The notes: generated by a model from the letters alone, not told the origin. Counted from the first letter of the stretch, positions 1 through 5,355 are shown. The stretch is 5,355 nucleotides of DNA from Actinomycetota bacterium (GCA_026393655.1 JAPKZT010000068.1:1-5355), one strand, 5' to 3'. Program-made: numbers and translations.

Positions 1-996
1 CTGCAACGCAGCAACAAACGCGTTTTTGCTGAACGAGCGATGATATTCACCGAGTCCAGTGCGCCAATATTTGAGAGCAATCTTTCGAAAACCCGGCCAC
101 GCCAAAGTTTGAGCAAACTCACGAATCGAAATATCTGTCTTACGATAGCCCTCACGCGCAAAAGCCAAGACCGCATTTGGACCGCACTCAATAGTGCCAT
201 CAATGCGTCTCGTGAAGTGCACACCTAAAAAAGGAAAGTTCGGATCAGGTACAGGGTAAATCAAACTACGAACAAGATGTTTTGCAGATTCTTTCAGTTC
301 AAAATATTCACCACGAAACGGAATAATTCTCAAATCAAGATCTGGTTGAGTTTGCATCGCAAGCCGATCAGAATGTAATCCACCACAAGTTATTAGTGCT
401 CGTGTTGTAAATTGCTGTCGCGCTGTGCAAACCAGAACCGTATTTGATGATTCTGTAATTTCAATTACTTCACTATTCATGAGAATTTGTCCACCGAAGT
501 TTTGAATTCGCTCAGCAAGACGTTTCACGACCGCGGCGTAGTCAACGATGCCTGTTTGTGGAACAAATAAGCCATCAATGCCGGTGCAGTGCGGCTCTAT
601 TTCAATAATTTCTGTTCTGCTTAACCGACGGATACCAATTAAGCCATTTTGCTCGCCACGTTGCCGAAGCATCTCGAGTTGTGAGCGCTCTTGCTCAGAT
701 AATGCGACAACGATCTTTCCGCAAATTTCATGGGCGATATCGTGCTCACGACAAAACTGAAGCAGTTTCGCGTATCCCTCAATGCAGTTTTTTGCCTTTA
801 GCGAACCGGGCTTGTAGTACAAACCTGAATGAATAACACCGCTGTTGTGACCTGTTTGGTGCGCACCAAGTGACGATTCTTTTTCTAGAACAACCAATTT
901 TAAGTTTGGATTCGTTGAGAGCAACGAATTTGCGGTTGCAAGGCCGACTATTCCACCACCAACGATTACAGCATCAAGTTGAGAATCTCGCGTCAC
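1..996 (-). CDS. lhgO: L-2-hydroxyglutarate oxidase-like FAD-dependent oxidoreductase (LhgO family), C-terminus outside window
   Basis: The frame is open from a GTG at 996-994 to the window edge, giving 332 codons of a family usually near 400 residues, so only the C-terminal part is missing. A Rossmann FAD motif (GGGIVG, residues 13-18) follows the first strand, and E38 ends the second strand, where it should bind the ribose. The stretch HNSGVIHSGLYY (50-61) followed by PGSLKA is a hallmark of the LhgO/DAO family. Known members oxidise L-2-hydroxyglutarate to 2-oxoglutarate and pass electrons to the membrane quinone pool. The GTG lies 5 bases after the ABC exporter stop with only a weak purine stretch (AAGAAA) ahead, so translational coupling is likely. 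No frameshift is seen. The substrate is uncertain: LhgO-like genes also occur in surface-polysaccharide clusters, and the upstream flippase fits that setting. The family is well supported; the exact reaction is less so. Confidence 0.85.
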   Translation of the reverse strand, partial: MTRDSQLDAVIVGGGIVGLATANSLLSTNPNLKLVVLEKESSLGAHQTGHNSGVIHSGLYYKPGSLKAKNCIEGYAKLLQFCREHDIAHEICGKIVVALSEQERSQLEMLRQRGEQNGLIGIRRLSRTEIIEIEPHCTGIDGLFVPQTGIVDYAAVVKRLAERIQNFGGQILMNSEVIEITESSNTVLVCTARQQFTTRALITCGGLHSDRLAMQTQPDLDLRIIPFRGEYFELKESAKHLVRSLIYPVPDPNFPFLGVHFTRRIDGTIECGPNAVLAFAREGYRKTDISIREFAQTLAWPGFRKIALKYWRTGLGEYHRSFSKNAFVAALQ

Positions 997-1001
997 TTGG
1001 G

Positions 1002-2768
1002 TTATTTCTTGAGCGCTGCACGTTTAACGACTTCGTCAAAAGTGCCCTGTTCGGTCAAACGCGAATCTTCAATTCGGTACAGACGATCACAGTATTCGAC
1101 CGTGCTCAATCGGTGAGCCACGATGATCACCGTTTTAGCGCCTTGCAATGCTTGTACCGCCTGCATCACGCCGTGCTCGGTTGGTGTATCTAACGAACTC
1201 GTCGCTTCGTCAAGAACTAAAACACTTGGGTTGTGATACAACGCTCGAGCAATACCGATTCGTTGACGCTGCCCGCCTGAAAGCCTTACCCCGCGTTCGC
1301 CGACAACCGTGCCAAGTTTGTCTGGCAACGACGCCACAAAATCTTCAAGTTGTGCGAGTCGAATTGCGTCGACAACTGCTTGTTCATCAATATTCTCATC
1401 ACCCAGGCCAAATGCCACATTGCGACGCAAAGAGTCATCTGTCAGATAAATAGTTTGTGGCACATAGCCAATTTGGTTTTGCCAATTTCTTAGGCTGTCT
1501 TGAATGTCAAGTCCGTCTACCAATACCGTGCCTGATGTCGGCGCAAAAAGCCCCAGAATTACGTCGACAAGTGTGCTCTTGCCAGCACCACTTGGCCCAA
1601 CGAAACCTACTGCTTCGCCTCGACGCACAACCAGAGAAACATCTTGCAACGAGGGCCTAATTGCAGTTGGATATTGAAAGCCGAGATTCTTAAGTTCAAG
1701 TTGATCTTTGAACGGAATGACGGTCTTATTTTCTGGAGTGTCCGGCGCATCAAGTTTGAAGTCTTCAAAAACTGAACTAATAATCGCGCGACTAAAAATT
1801 AGCGTTTGAAGTGCGCCCAGCAAACGATTGATTGATGGCATGACTCGAAACGCCGCTGCGGCAAATAAACCGAGCGTTGGAATTATCTCGTCGAATGACT
1901 GTTTTTGCAAAACCATACTGATGACTAGTGCACTCAACCCGGTGATTGTTAGGATCTCCATCCAAACTCGCGGCACACTTTGCAACACTGTGTATACACG
2001 ACTGATTCGTAAACTTTCGGTTAGGTGTTTTTCATGCTGTGTAAGAAATTCACTTTCACGACCAAGAATCTTGACATCTTTCGCACCGCCGAGGCCCTGC
2101 TGAAGATGTTGAAGAATCATTCCGTCATGAGTATTTTTCTCGTCACCCCATTTATCAATTCGCTTCCGAGTTAATTTTTGAAATGTCAAGGCCCCAGCAC
2201 CAAACGTGACAATCGTGATAAGCGTGCCGACTGGTTCGATCACAATTAAAAGTGTGAATAATGCAACTGCTACTAGCCCATCAGTGAGTAGTACCAGTGT
2301 CGGATCAATGCCACCTGATACGACAACATTTGCATTGCGCGAATTTCGCATCAGAGTTGACGAGTTGTGTTGCAAGTGAAACATGTACGGCTGACGCAAA
2401 TAAATTGTAAACAATCGCTGTGATAGTCGACCCGATAAAGATGCGCTAAAACCCTGTTGAATCCAAGAACTCCAAAGCAAAAATATACTTCTCACGATGT
2501 ATATAACGACCATCGACACCATCACGAAAATAATTAGGTCTTCACGACTTGGCGAACCCAACCAGTCGCTAAGCCACTGATATTTTGTTTGGTAATCGTC
2601 TTGCGTCAAAATCGCCACGACCGGCACCACAATGCCCAGACTTAAAGTTTCAAGAACCATGCCAACCAAAATTAGAAAAATGATTCCGATTAAAGTTCTG
2701 CGCTCTGTCGAAGTTAGTAGTCGCCACACAACAAACGAGTTGCGCGCCTTTGTATCTTCTTTGTCCAT
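1002..2768 (-). CDS. ABC exporter, fused permease and ATPase, lipid-linked oligosaccharide flippase-like (PglK/MsbA type)
   Basis: This 588-residue half-transporter is a complete type IV ABC exporter. The N-terminal half holds about six hydrophobic segments (roughly 26-52, 78-100, 160-176, 178-196, 268-286, 296-306), with the KDVKILGRE coupling region between the fourth and fifth. The ATPase half has Walker A GPSGAGKST (391-399), Q-loop Q438, signature LSGGQ (496-500), Walker B VLVLDE (516-521) and the H-loop histidine at 552, so all catalytic elements are present. The stretch AAAFRVMPSINRLLGALQ resembles PglK-like flippases that move undecaprenyl-linked glycans across the inner membrane; a lipid or drug exporter remains possible. 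I chose the ATG at 2768, which has AGAGTG nine bases upstream. In-frame GTGs lie upstream, and the farthest (2804) is only 3 bases past the tRNA-Met 3' end. The gene lies 39 bases behind tRNA-Met and 5 bases before lhgO. Confidence 0.9.
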   Translation of the reverse strand: MDKEDTKARNSFVVWRLLTSTERRTLIGIIFLILVGMVLETLSLGIVVPVVAILTQDDYQTKYQWLSDWLGSPSREDLIIFVMVSMVVIYIVRSIFLLWSSWIQQGFSASLSGRLSQRLFTIYLRQPYMFHLQHNSSTLMRNSRNANVVVSGGIDPTLVLLTDGLVAVALFTLLIVIEPVGTLITIVTFGAGALTFQKLTRKRIDKWGDEKNTHDGMILQHLQQGLGGAKDVKILGRESEFLTQHEKHLTESLRISRVYTVLQSVPRVWMEILTITGLSALVISMVLQKQSFDEIIPTLGLFAAAAFRVMPSINRLLGALQTLIFSRAIISSVFEDFKLDAPDTPENKTVIPFKDQLELKNLGFQYPTAIRPSLQDVSLVVRRGEAVGFVGPSGAGKSTLVDVILGLFAPTSGTVLVDGLDIQDSLRNWQNQIGYVPQTIYLTDDSLRRNVAFGLGDENIDEQAVVDAIRLAQLEDFVASLPDKLGTVVGERGVRLSGGQRQRIGIARALYHNPSVLVLDEATSSLDTPTEHGVMQAVQALQGAKTVIIVAHRLSTVEYCDRLYRIEDSRLTEQGTFDEVVKRAALKK

Positions 2769-2807
2769 ACGATATTTCACTCTACTTTGCACGTGATTCT
2801 TCACTTG

Positions 2808-2881
2808 TAGCGACGATCGGACTCGAACCGATGACCTTCCGATTATGAGAAGGACGCTCTAACCAACCGAGCTACGTCGCC
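2808..2881 (-). tRNA. tRNA-Met (anticodon CAU), elongator type
   Basis: A cloverleaf of 74 bases folds on the minus strand. The acceptor is GGCGACG with CGTCGCT (the first pair is G-U), the D stem is GCTC/GAGC, the T arm is ATCGG-TTCGAGT-CCGAT, and the discriminator is A. The anticodon loop CTCATAA gives CAU. Initiator features (unpaired C1-A72, three G-C pairs in the anticodon stem) are absent, so this is elongator Met or, less likely, lysidine-modified Ile2. No CCA is encoded (CAA follows A73). Oddities are G14 instead of the near-universal A14, and two mismatches (U30-C40, U31-U39) next to the anticodon loop when folded in the standard register. It lies 11 bases after tRNA-Thr and probably shares its transcript. 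Confidence 0.93.
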
Positions 2882-2892
2882 TTGTATTACGG

Positions 2893-2965
2893 AGCCCTCT
2901 GTGGGAATCGAACCCACCACCTCTTCCTTACCATGGAAGTGCTCTACCGAATGAGCTAAGAGGGC
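2893..2965 (-). tRNA. tRNA-Thr (anticodon GGU)
   Basis: This is a well-formed 73-base cloverleaf. The acceptor GCCCTCT/AGAGGGC pairs perfectly, the D stem is GCTC/GAGC, the anticodon arm is CTTCC-ATGGTAA-GGAAG with anticodon GGT, the T arm is GTGGG-TTCGATT-CCCAC, and the discriminator is U. No CCA is encoded (CCG follows), so CCA must be added after transcription. It is the first gene of a leftward tRNA-Thr, tRNA-Met unit that leads into the ABC exporter gene. Confidence 0.97.
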
Positions 2966-3004
2966 GAACAACTGCTTGGATTCACCCTCACAGATTTCGC
3001 ATTC

Positions 3005-3033
3005 AATATAGCGGGAAGTGACTGTGCCTCGAA
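3005..3033 (-). promoter_or_regulatory. Candidate promoter for the tRNA-Thr/tRNA-Met unit
   Basis: On the minus strand a TATATT -10-like box (3005-3010) lies 17 bases after a weak -35-like TTCGAG (3028-3033). Initiation here would leave a leader of about 30 bases before tRNA-Thr for RNase P to remove. The -35 match is poor, so this rests mainly on the -10 box and the correct spacing. Confidence 0.35.
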
Positions 3034-3036
3034 AGA

Positions 3037-3042
3037 TAGTGT
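3037..3042 (+). promoter_or_regulatory. Candidate -10 box for leaderless GNAT gene
   Basis: TAGTGT fits the actinobacterial TANNNT -10 pattern and ends 7 bases before the ATG at 3050, the distance expected if transcription starts on or next to the start codon. No Shine-Dalgarno sits at a useful distance: the nearest purine run, GAAAG, is about 14 bases away. The box lies inside the divergent tRNA promoter region. Confidence 0.35.
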
Positions 3043-3049
3043 TTTAACA

Positions 3050-3559
3050 ATGTCAACATTGACCATTCGCGAAGCCAAGAGCGATGATTCGCAAGCGATT
3101 CAAGCGATCTATAACTACGAAGTTGAAAATGAAACTTCGACAATGGATCTTGTGCCGCGCACACTTGAAGTTCAGCGCGAGTGGATAGCCGCGCGCAGTG
3201 GAGCATTTTGTGCAGTTGTTGCAGTTGACTCTGGTGGCACAATTTTAGGTTTCGGTGCACTTAGCGAATACAAAGACCGAACCGGTTATCGATCGACCGT
3301 AGAAAATTCTGTTTATGTGCGACGTGATGTTGCCCGACGTGGCATCGGCCGACAAGTACTTACGCATTTAATTGAAGTTGCAACCGTCTCAGGATTTCAT
3401 AGCGTCATTGCCCGAATCGAGTCAACCAGCATTGCTTCACGAGAATTGCATACGGCTTGCGGGTTTAAACTTGTTGGGATCGAGCAGCAGGTCGCAAGAA
3501 AATTTGGCAAATGGCTTGATATCGCGGTGATGCAATGCATCCTGCAGAACATCCCATAG
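3050..3559 (+). CDS. GNAT family N-acetyltransferase, phosphinothricin acetyltransferase/MnaT-like
   Basis: This 169-residue protein is full length for the PAT/YncA (MnaT) branch of the GNAT superfamily, which transfers acetyl from acetyl-CoA to amino groups of amino-acid-like substrates such as phosphinothricin or methionine sulfoximine. Visible hallmarks are IYNYEVEN with a following ST (19-31), the YKDRTGY strand-turn (74-80), the TVENSVYV strand (83-90) with E85, the acetyl-CoA pyrophosphate loop RRGIGRQ (96-102), ARIES near 121, CGFKLVG (137-143) and the family-typical FGKWLDIAVMQ near the C-terminus (152-162). The start is the ATG at 3050; no Shine-Dalgarno is evident and a leaderless message is plausible. 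The gene stands alone, divergent from the tRNA-Thr unit and convergent with the glycosyltransferase, with 24 bases between the stops. The family is secure; the natural substrate cannot be read from the sequence, and herbicide resistance should not be assumed. Confidence 0.9.
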   Translation: MSTLTIREAKSDDSQAIQAIYNYEVENETSTMDLVPRTLEVQREWIAARSGAFCAVVAVDSGGTILGFGALSEYKDRTGYRSTVENSVYVRRDVARRGIGRQVLTHLIEVATVSGFHSVIARIESTSIASRELHTACGFKLVGIEQQVARKFGKWLDIAVMQCILQNIP

Positions 3560-3583
3560 TCATTGAAGCAGCTGACAAAGTAT

Positions 3584-4414
3584 CTAGTTTCTAAACACCC
3601 ATCGCGATGCAAAGCGACGAGCCCATGTTCGAATAAAGCATTTTAATAGTCCCTTCGCTGAGTCAAGTCTTGTGACAATGTTTGGATGCTTGGCCCGCAT
3701 TCTCAGATTGAAGTCATACATCATTTCAAACTGCTGATTCGAAAGTTCTCGTCCCCACGATTTACTGTTGACTCGAAACGCAGAGAGCACCTTTCCTAGC
3801 GCCAGACCGTTTCCTACCTCTAAAAGACTCACCCACATATCTAGGTCAATTGCAAATTCGCCTCGAAAGCATCCAGCTTTTTGAAATGACTCTTTTCTGA
3901 AAGCGACTGCCATCGGCTGTCCGATTGGGTTTCCACCACTTCGAACTATCTGCGGCAGGAGATCGCTCAGTGAATACTTTCGATTCGGAAAATCACTTCG
4001 AATTGGATCCCACATATATTTGCTGCTCGCCGTAACTAAGTCTCTTGTGTGAAAGCAGAATGAACAATCAACATTGTCGCCACTGGTTAATGCAGCGACT
4101 TCGCTCGCTAGACAGTCTTCGTAAATGATGTCATCCTGACAAAGTAGTTTTATCAGACTGCTATTGGCTATAGCAACAGCATTATTCCAATTTGCTTCTG
4201 CGCCAACTCTCTGCAAGCAGTCAATTTTTGTGATCCGCTCATCTTTGAAACTTTTAATAATTTTGACTGTTTCGTCCGTTGACCCATCGTCAGAAATGAC
4301 TATTTCAAAATCTTGAAGAGATTGCCTCAACACACTTTTAATCGTCTCCGAAATAAACTCTGCACCGTTATAAGTCGGTATGCAAACGGAGATAAGCGGA
4401 CTTTTTGTTGGAAT
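3584..4414 (-). CDS. Family 2 glycosyltransferase (GT-A fold) with apparent ATT start
   Basis: The protein would have 276 residues. The first strand and turn ISVCIPTYNG (8-17), the nucleotide-binding DDGST (42-46) and the metal-site QDD (93-95, in place of DXD) define an inverting GT2 enzyme, which moves a sugar from a nucleotide donor to a glycan or lipid acceptor at the cytoplasmic membrane face. The N-terminal motif is encoded upstream of the first usable GTG (4333), which would cut it off. No ATG, GTG or TTG exists in frame between the TAG at 4444-4442 and 4333, and the other two frames carry stops at 4419 and 4431. An ATT at 4414 with AGGCAGGA 7 bases upstream gives the N-terminus MPTKSPLISVCIPTYNG, typical of the family. 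A recently lost ATG, making it a weak allele or nascent pseudogene, is the alternative. It follows tRNA-Tyr by 69 bases. Donor and acceptor are unknown. Confidence 0.8.
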   Translation of the reverse strand: MPTKSPLISVCIPTYNGAEFISETIKSVLRQSLQDFEIVISDDGSTDETVKIIKSFKDERITKIDCLQRVGAEANWNNAVAIANSSLIKLLCQDDIIYEDCLASEVAALTSGDNVDCSFCFHTRDLVTASSKYMWDPIRSDFPNRKYSLSDLLPQIVRSGGNPIGQPMAVAFRKESFQKAGCFRGEFAIDLDMWVSLLEVGNGLALGKVLSAFRVNSKSWGRELSNQQFEMMYDFNLRMRAKHPNIVTRLDSAKGLLKCFIRTWARRFASRWVFRN

Positions 4415-4421
4415 GACTATG

Positions 4422-4429
4422 TCCTGCCT
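4422..4429 (-). promoter_or_regulatory. Shine-Dalgarno that decides the ATT start of the glycosyltransferase
   Basis: AGGCAGGA on the minus strand contains AGGA, complementary to the 16S 3' end, with 7 bases (CATAGTC) between it and the ATT at 4414. This is ideal spacing. It points to initiation at 4414 rather than at the GTG at 4333, which has no comparable site at that distance. Confidence 0.55.
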
Positions 4430-4438
4430 ATTGTCGAA

Positions 4439-4444
4439 ATTCTA
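4439..4444 (-). promoter_or_regulatory. Candidate -10 box of the glycosyltransferase gene
   Basis: TAGAAT on the minus strand matches TATAAT at five of six positions. A start about 7 bases downstream (near 4432) would give a short leader of roughly 18 bases containing just the Shine-Dalgarno and ending at the ATT at 4414. No good -35 is seen at 16-18 bases, so the gene may also be read through from tRNA-Tyr. Confidence 0.4.
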
Positions 4445-4483
4445 AGAATTACTGCAGTCTAATTAATTTGCAAACCTAACAAA

Positions 4484-4569
4484 TGGTGGGCCGGGAAGGA
4501 TTTGAACCTTCGTAGGCGTAAGCCGGCAGATTTACAGTCTGCTCCCTTTGGCCGCTCGGGCACCGACCC
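4484..4569 (-). tRNA. tRNA-Tyr (anticodon GUA) with encoded CCA
   Basis: This is a class II tRNA of 86 bases including CCA. The acceptor is GGGTCGG/CCGGCCC (one U-G wobble), the D stem is CCC/GGG, the anticodon arm is GCAGA-CTGTAAA-TCTGC with anticodon GTA, and a long variable arm (about 14 bases, GGC-TTAC-GCC hairpin) separates it from the T arm GAAGG-TTCAAAT-CCTTC. The discriminator is A, followed by CCA at 4486-4484. The two other tRNAs in this window lack CCA. It is divergent from yajQ with 48 bases between them; I could not assign a convincing promoter of its own. No terminator hairpin follows before the glycosyltransferase. Confidence 0.97.
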
Positions 4570-4605
4570 CACATCATTTGACACCGACACGCTATCTCTT
4601 TTGGG

Positions 4606-4611
4606 TATCGT
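4606..4611 (+). promoter_or_regulatory. Candidate -10 box for leaderless yajQ
   Basis: TATCGT fits TANNNT and ends 6 bases before the yajQ ATG at 4618, the spacing expected for a leaderless transcript. The bases before the ATG (TTTCCCC) contain no Shine-Dalgarno. A perfect TTGACA at 4578-4583 lies 22 bases upstream, too far for a standard -35 with this -10. Confidence 0.4.
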
Positions 4612-4617
4612 TTCCCC

Positions 4618-5106
4618 ATGCCAAGTTTCGACGTTGTATCTGAAGTTGACCGCCAAGAATTGCGAAATGCTATTGATCAGGCTCAGCGTGAACTCGCAAC
4701 TCGATATGACTTTAAGGACACAAATTCTGAAATTGAACAAAAAGATCTTGTGCTTACCCTTCGCACATCGAGCGAAGATCGCCTTAGAGCACTTAAAGTT
4801 TTACTTGAAGAGCGCTTTGTCAAAAGAAATATTTCTTTAAAAAGTTTGGACTGGGGAAAAGTTGAGCAAGCGACTGGCGAAAGTGTTCGCCAAATCGTGA
4901 CAATCAAAGTTGGCGTACCAGCAGATAAAGCGCGCGAGATCAACAAGTTAATTAAAGAGAAAGCGCCAAAAGGAGTTGGCGGTCAAACCCAAGGCGACCA
5001 ACTTCGCGTTACCGCAAAAAAGCGAGATGACCTACAAGAGACTATGGCGATGTTGCGCGGTGCAAATTTAGACTTGCCGTTGCAGTTTATTAATTTCCGC
5101 GATTAA
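4618..5106 (+). CDS. yajQ: YajQ family nucleotide-binding protein
   Basis: At 162 residues this matches the usual YajQ length of about 163. It begins with the diagnostic PSFDVVSEVD, carries RYDFK (29-33), has a central TIKVGVPADKAREINKLIK segment (95-113) and a QGDQLRV strand (125-131), and ends with LPLQFINFRD, the conserved C-terminus of the family. YajQ proteins are small cytosolic proteins with two ferredoxin-like folds. Some members bind cyclic di-GMP and act as effectors (shown for a Xanthomonas homologue), and others have been reported to bind nucleic acids or nucleotides; which applies here is unknown. The ATG at 4618 is fixed by the conserved N-terminus, and its leader seems too short for a Shine-Dalgarno. 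It is divergent from tRNA-Tyr. Its TAA stop overlaps the stop of the convergent acs gene in the shared bases TTAA. Confidence 0.96.
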   Translation: MPSFDVVSEVDRQELRNAIDQAQRELATRYDFKDTNSEIEQKDLVLTLRTSSEDRLRALKVLLEERFVKRNISLKSLDWGKVEQATGESVRQIVTIKVGVPADKAREINKLIKEKAPKGVGGQTQGDQLRVTAKKRDDLQETMAMLRGANLDLPLQFINFRD

Positions 5107-5355
5107 TCTTCGGTTGGCGACTCGGTCGCACGGCGTTGCAGTTCGCTGACCACAGACGCGTCCGCAAGAGTTGTCGTATCGCCGATGTTGCGACCTTCAG
5201 CAACATCACGCAGTAATCTTCTCATGATTTTTCCGCTACGAGTTTTAGGCAAATCAGGCGTAAAGAAAATCATCTTTGGTTTTGCTATCGGTCCGATTTC
5301 TTTGGCGACATGTTCGCGAAGAACTTTTTCATCAACTTCTAATCCTCCACGCAAA
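5103..5355 (-). CDS. acs: Acetyl-CoA synthetase (AMP-forming), C-terminal fragment; gene continues to the right
   Basis: Only the last 83 codons and the stop are present; the family usually has about 650 residues and the rest lies outside the window. The fragment is the C-terminal subdomain of the adenylate-forming enzyme. It contains EHVAKEIGPIAKP, then PKTRSGKIMRRLLR with the catalytic lysine of SGK (residue 42 of the fragment), which adenylates acetate and is the known target of reversible lysine acetylation in Acs. The following GDTTTLAD is also typical of Acs rather than other acyl-CoA synthetases. The enzyme makes acetyl-CoA from acetate, ATP and CoA in the cytosol. The TTG at the right edge is an internal leucine codon, not a start. 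The stop overlaps that of the convergent yajQ gene by four bases with no room for a separate terminator. Confidence 0.95.
   Translation of the reverse strand, partial: LRGGLEVDEKVLREHVAKEIGPIAKPKMIFFTPDLPKTRSGKIMRRLLRDVAEGRNIGDTTTLADASVVSELQRRATESPTED

Noticed and set aside
870..2103. Several plus-strand open frames across the ABC exporter and lhgO region
   Set aside because: They are antisense to well-supported genes and their translations show no domain features.
2808..2881. CAU tRNA as initiator tRNA-fMet or tRNA-Ile2
   Set aside because: Initiator hallmarks are absent. Ile2 cannot be excluded by sequence alone, but the D-arm and acceptor resemble elongator Met, and pairing with tRNA-Thr fits the Met gene.
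3003..3260. Open frame on the minus strand opposite the GNAT gene
   Set aside because: It lies antisense to a clear GNAT gene, has no family resemblance, and its composition is that of a reverse-strand shadow.
3560..3583. Bidirectional terminator between the convergent GNAT and glycosyltransferase genes
   Set aside because: The 24-base gap holds only a CAGCTG palindrome and no hairpin with a U-tract.
4451..4468. Palindromes ACTGCAGT and AATTAATT after tRNA-Tyr as a terminator or attachment site
   Set aside because: They are short, without a stable stem-loop plus T-run, and I found no second copy of the tRNA-Tyr 3' end in the window that would form an att repeat.
4578..4583. Perfect TTGACA upstream of yajQ as a -35 box
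   Set aside because: The nearest credible -10 (TATCGT 4606-4611) is 22 bases away, and the hexamers at 16-18 bases do not resemble a -10. Kept only as a remark in the yajQ promoter entry.

Overview
The window most likely comes from a moderately low-GC actinobacterium, possibly a freshwater planktonic lineage such as Nanopelagicales (acI). This is an inference from several signs: two of three tRNA genes lack an encoded CCA, -10 boxes of TANNNT type sit directly before start codons that lack a Shine-Dalgarno, protein sequences look actinobacterial, and yajQ lies beside tRNA-Tyr, -Thr and -Met genes. From memory, yajQ, tRNA-Tyr, tRNA-Thr, tRNA-Met and then rpmG lie close together in many actinobacteria. 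No database search was possible.

Left part (1-2965, all minus strand). Transcription runs leftwards through tRNA-Thr(GGU), tRNA-Met(CAU), an ABC exporter of the lipid-linked-oligosaccharide flippase type, and an L-2-hydroxyglutarate oxidase-like FAD enzyme (LhgO family) that leaves the window at base 1. The ABC stop and the lhgO start are 5 bases apart, so the two are probably one operon, and the tRNAs lie directly upstream.

Middle part (2966-4483). A PAT/MnaT-type GNAT acetyltransferase on the plus strand converges on a family-2 glycosyltransferase on the minus strand. The glycosyltransferase has no ATG, GTG or TTG that would keep its conserved N-terminus. An ATT codon at 4414, placed 7 bases after a good Shine-Dalgarno and downstream of a TAGAAT -10 box, is the best start candidate.

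Right part (4484-5355). tRNA-Tyr(GUA), with encoded CCA, is transcribed away from yajQ, which is intact and perhaps leaderless. yajQ overlaps the end of a convergent acetyl-CoA synthetase gene by four bases; only the last 83 codons of acs are in the window.

Read together, housekeeping genes (yajQ, acs, three tRNAs) appear to be interrupted by cell-surface glycan functions (glycosyltransferase, flippase, probably lhgO). This suggests that the edge of a surface-polysaccharide island lies here and continues to the left. There is no gene-free stretch of 300 bases or more, and I saw no CRISPR array, transposase, integrase or convincing rho-independent terminator.
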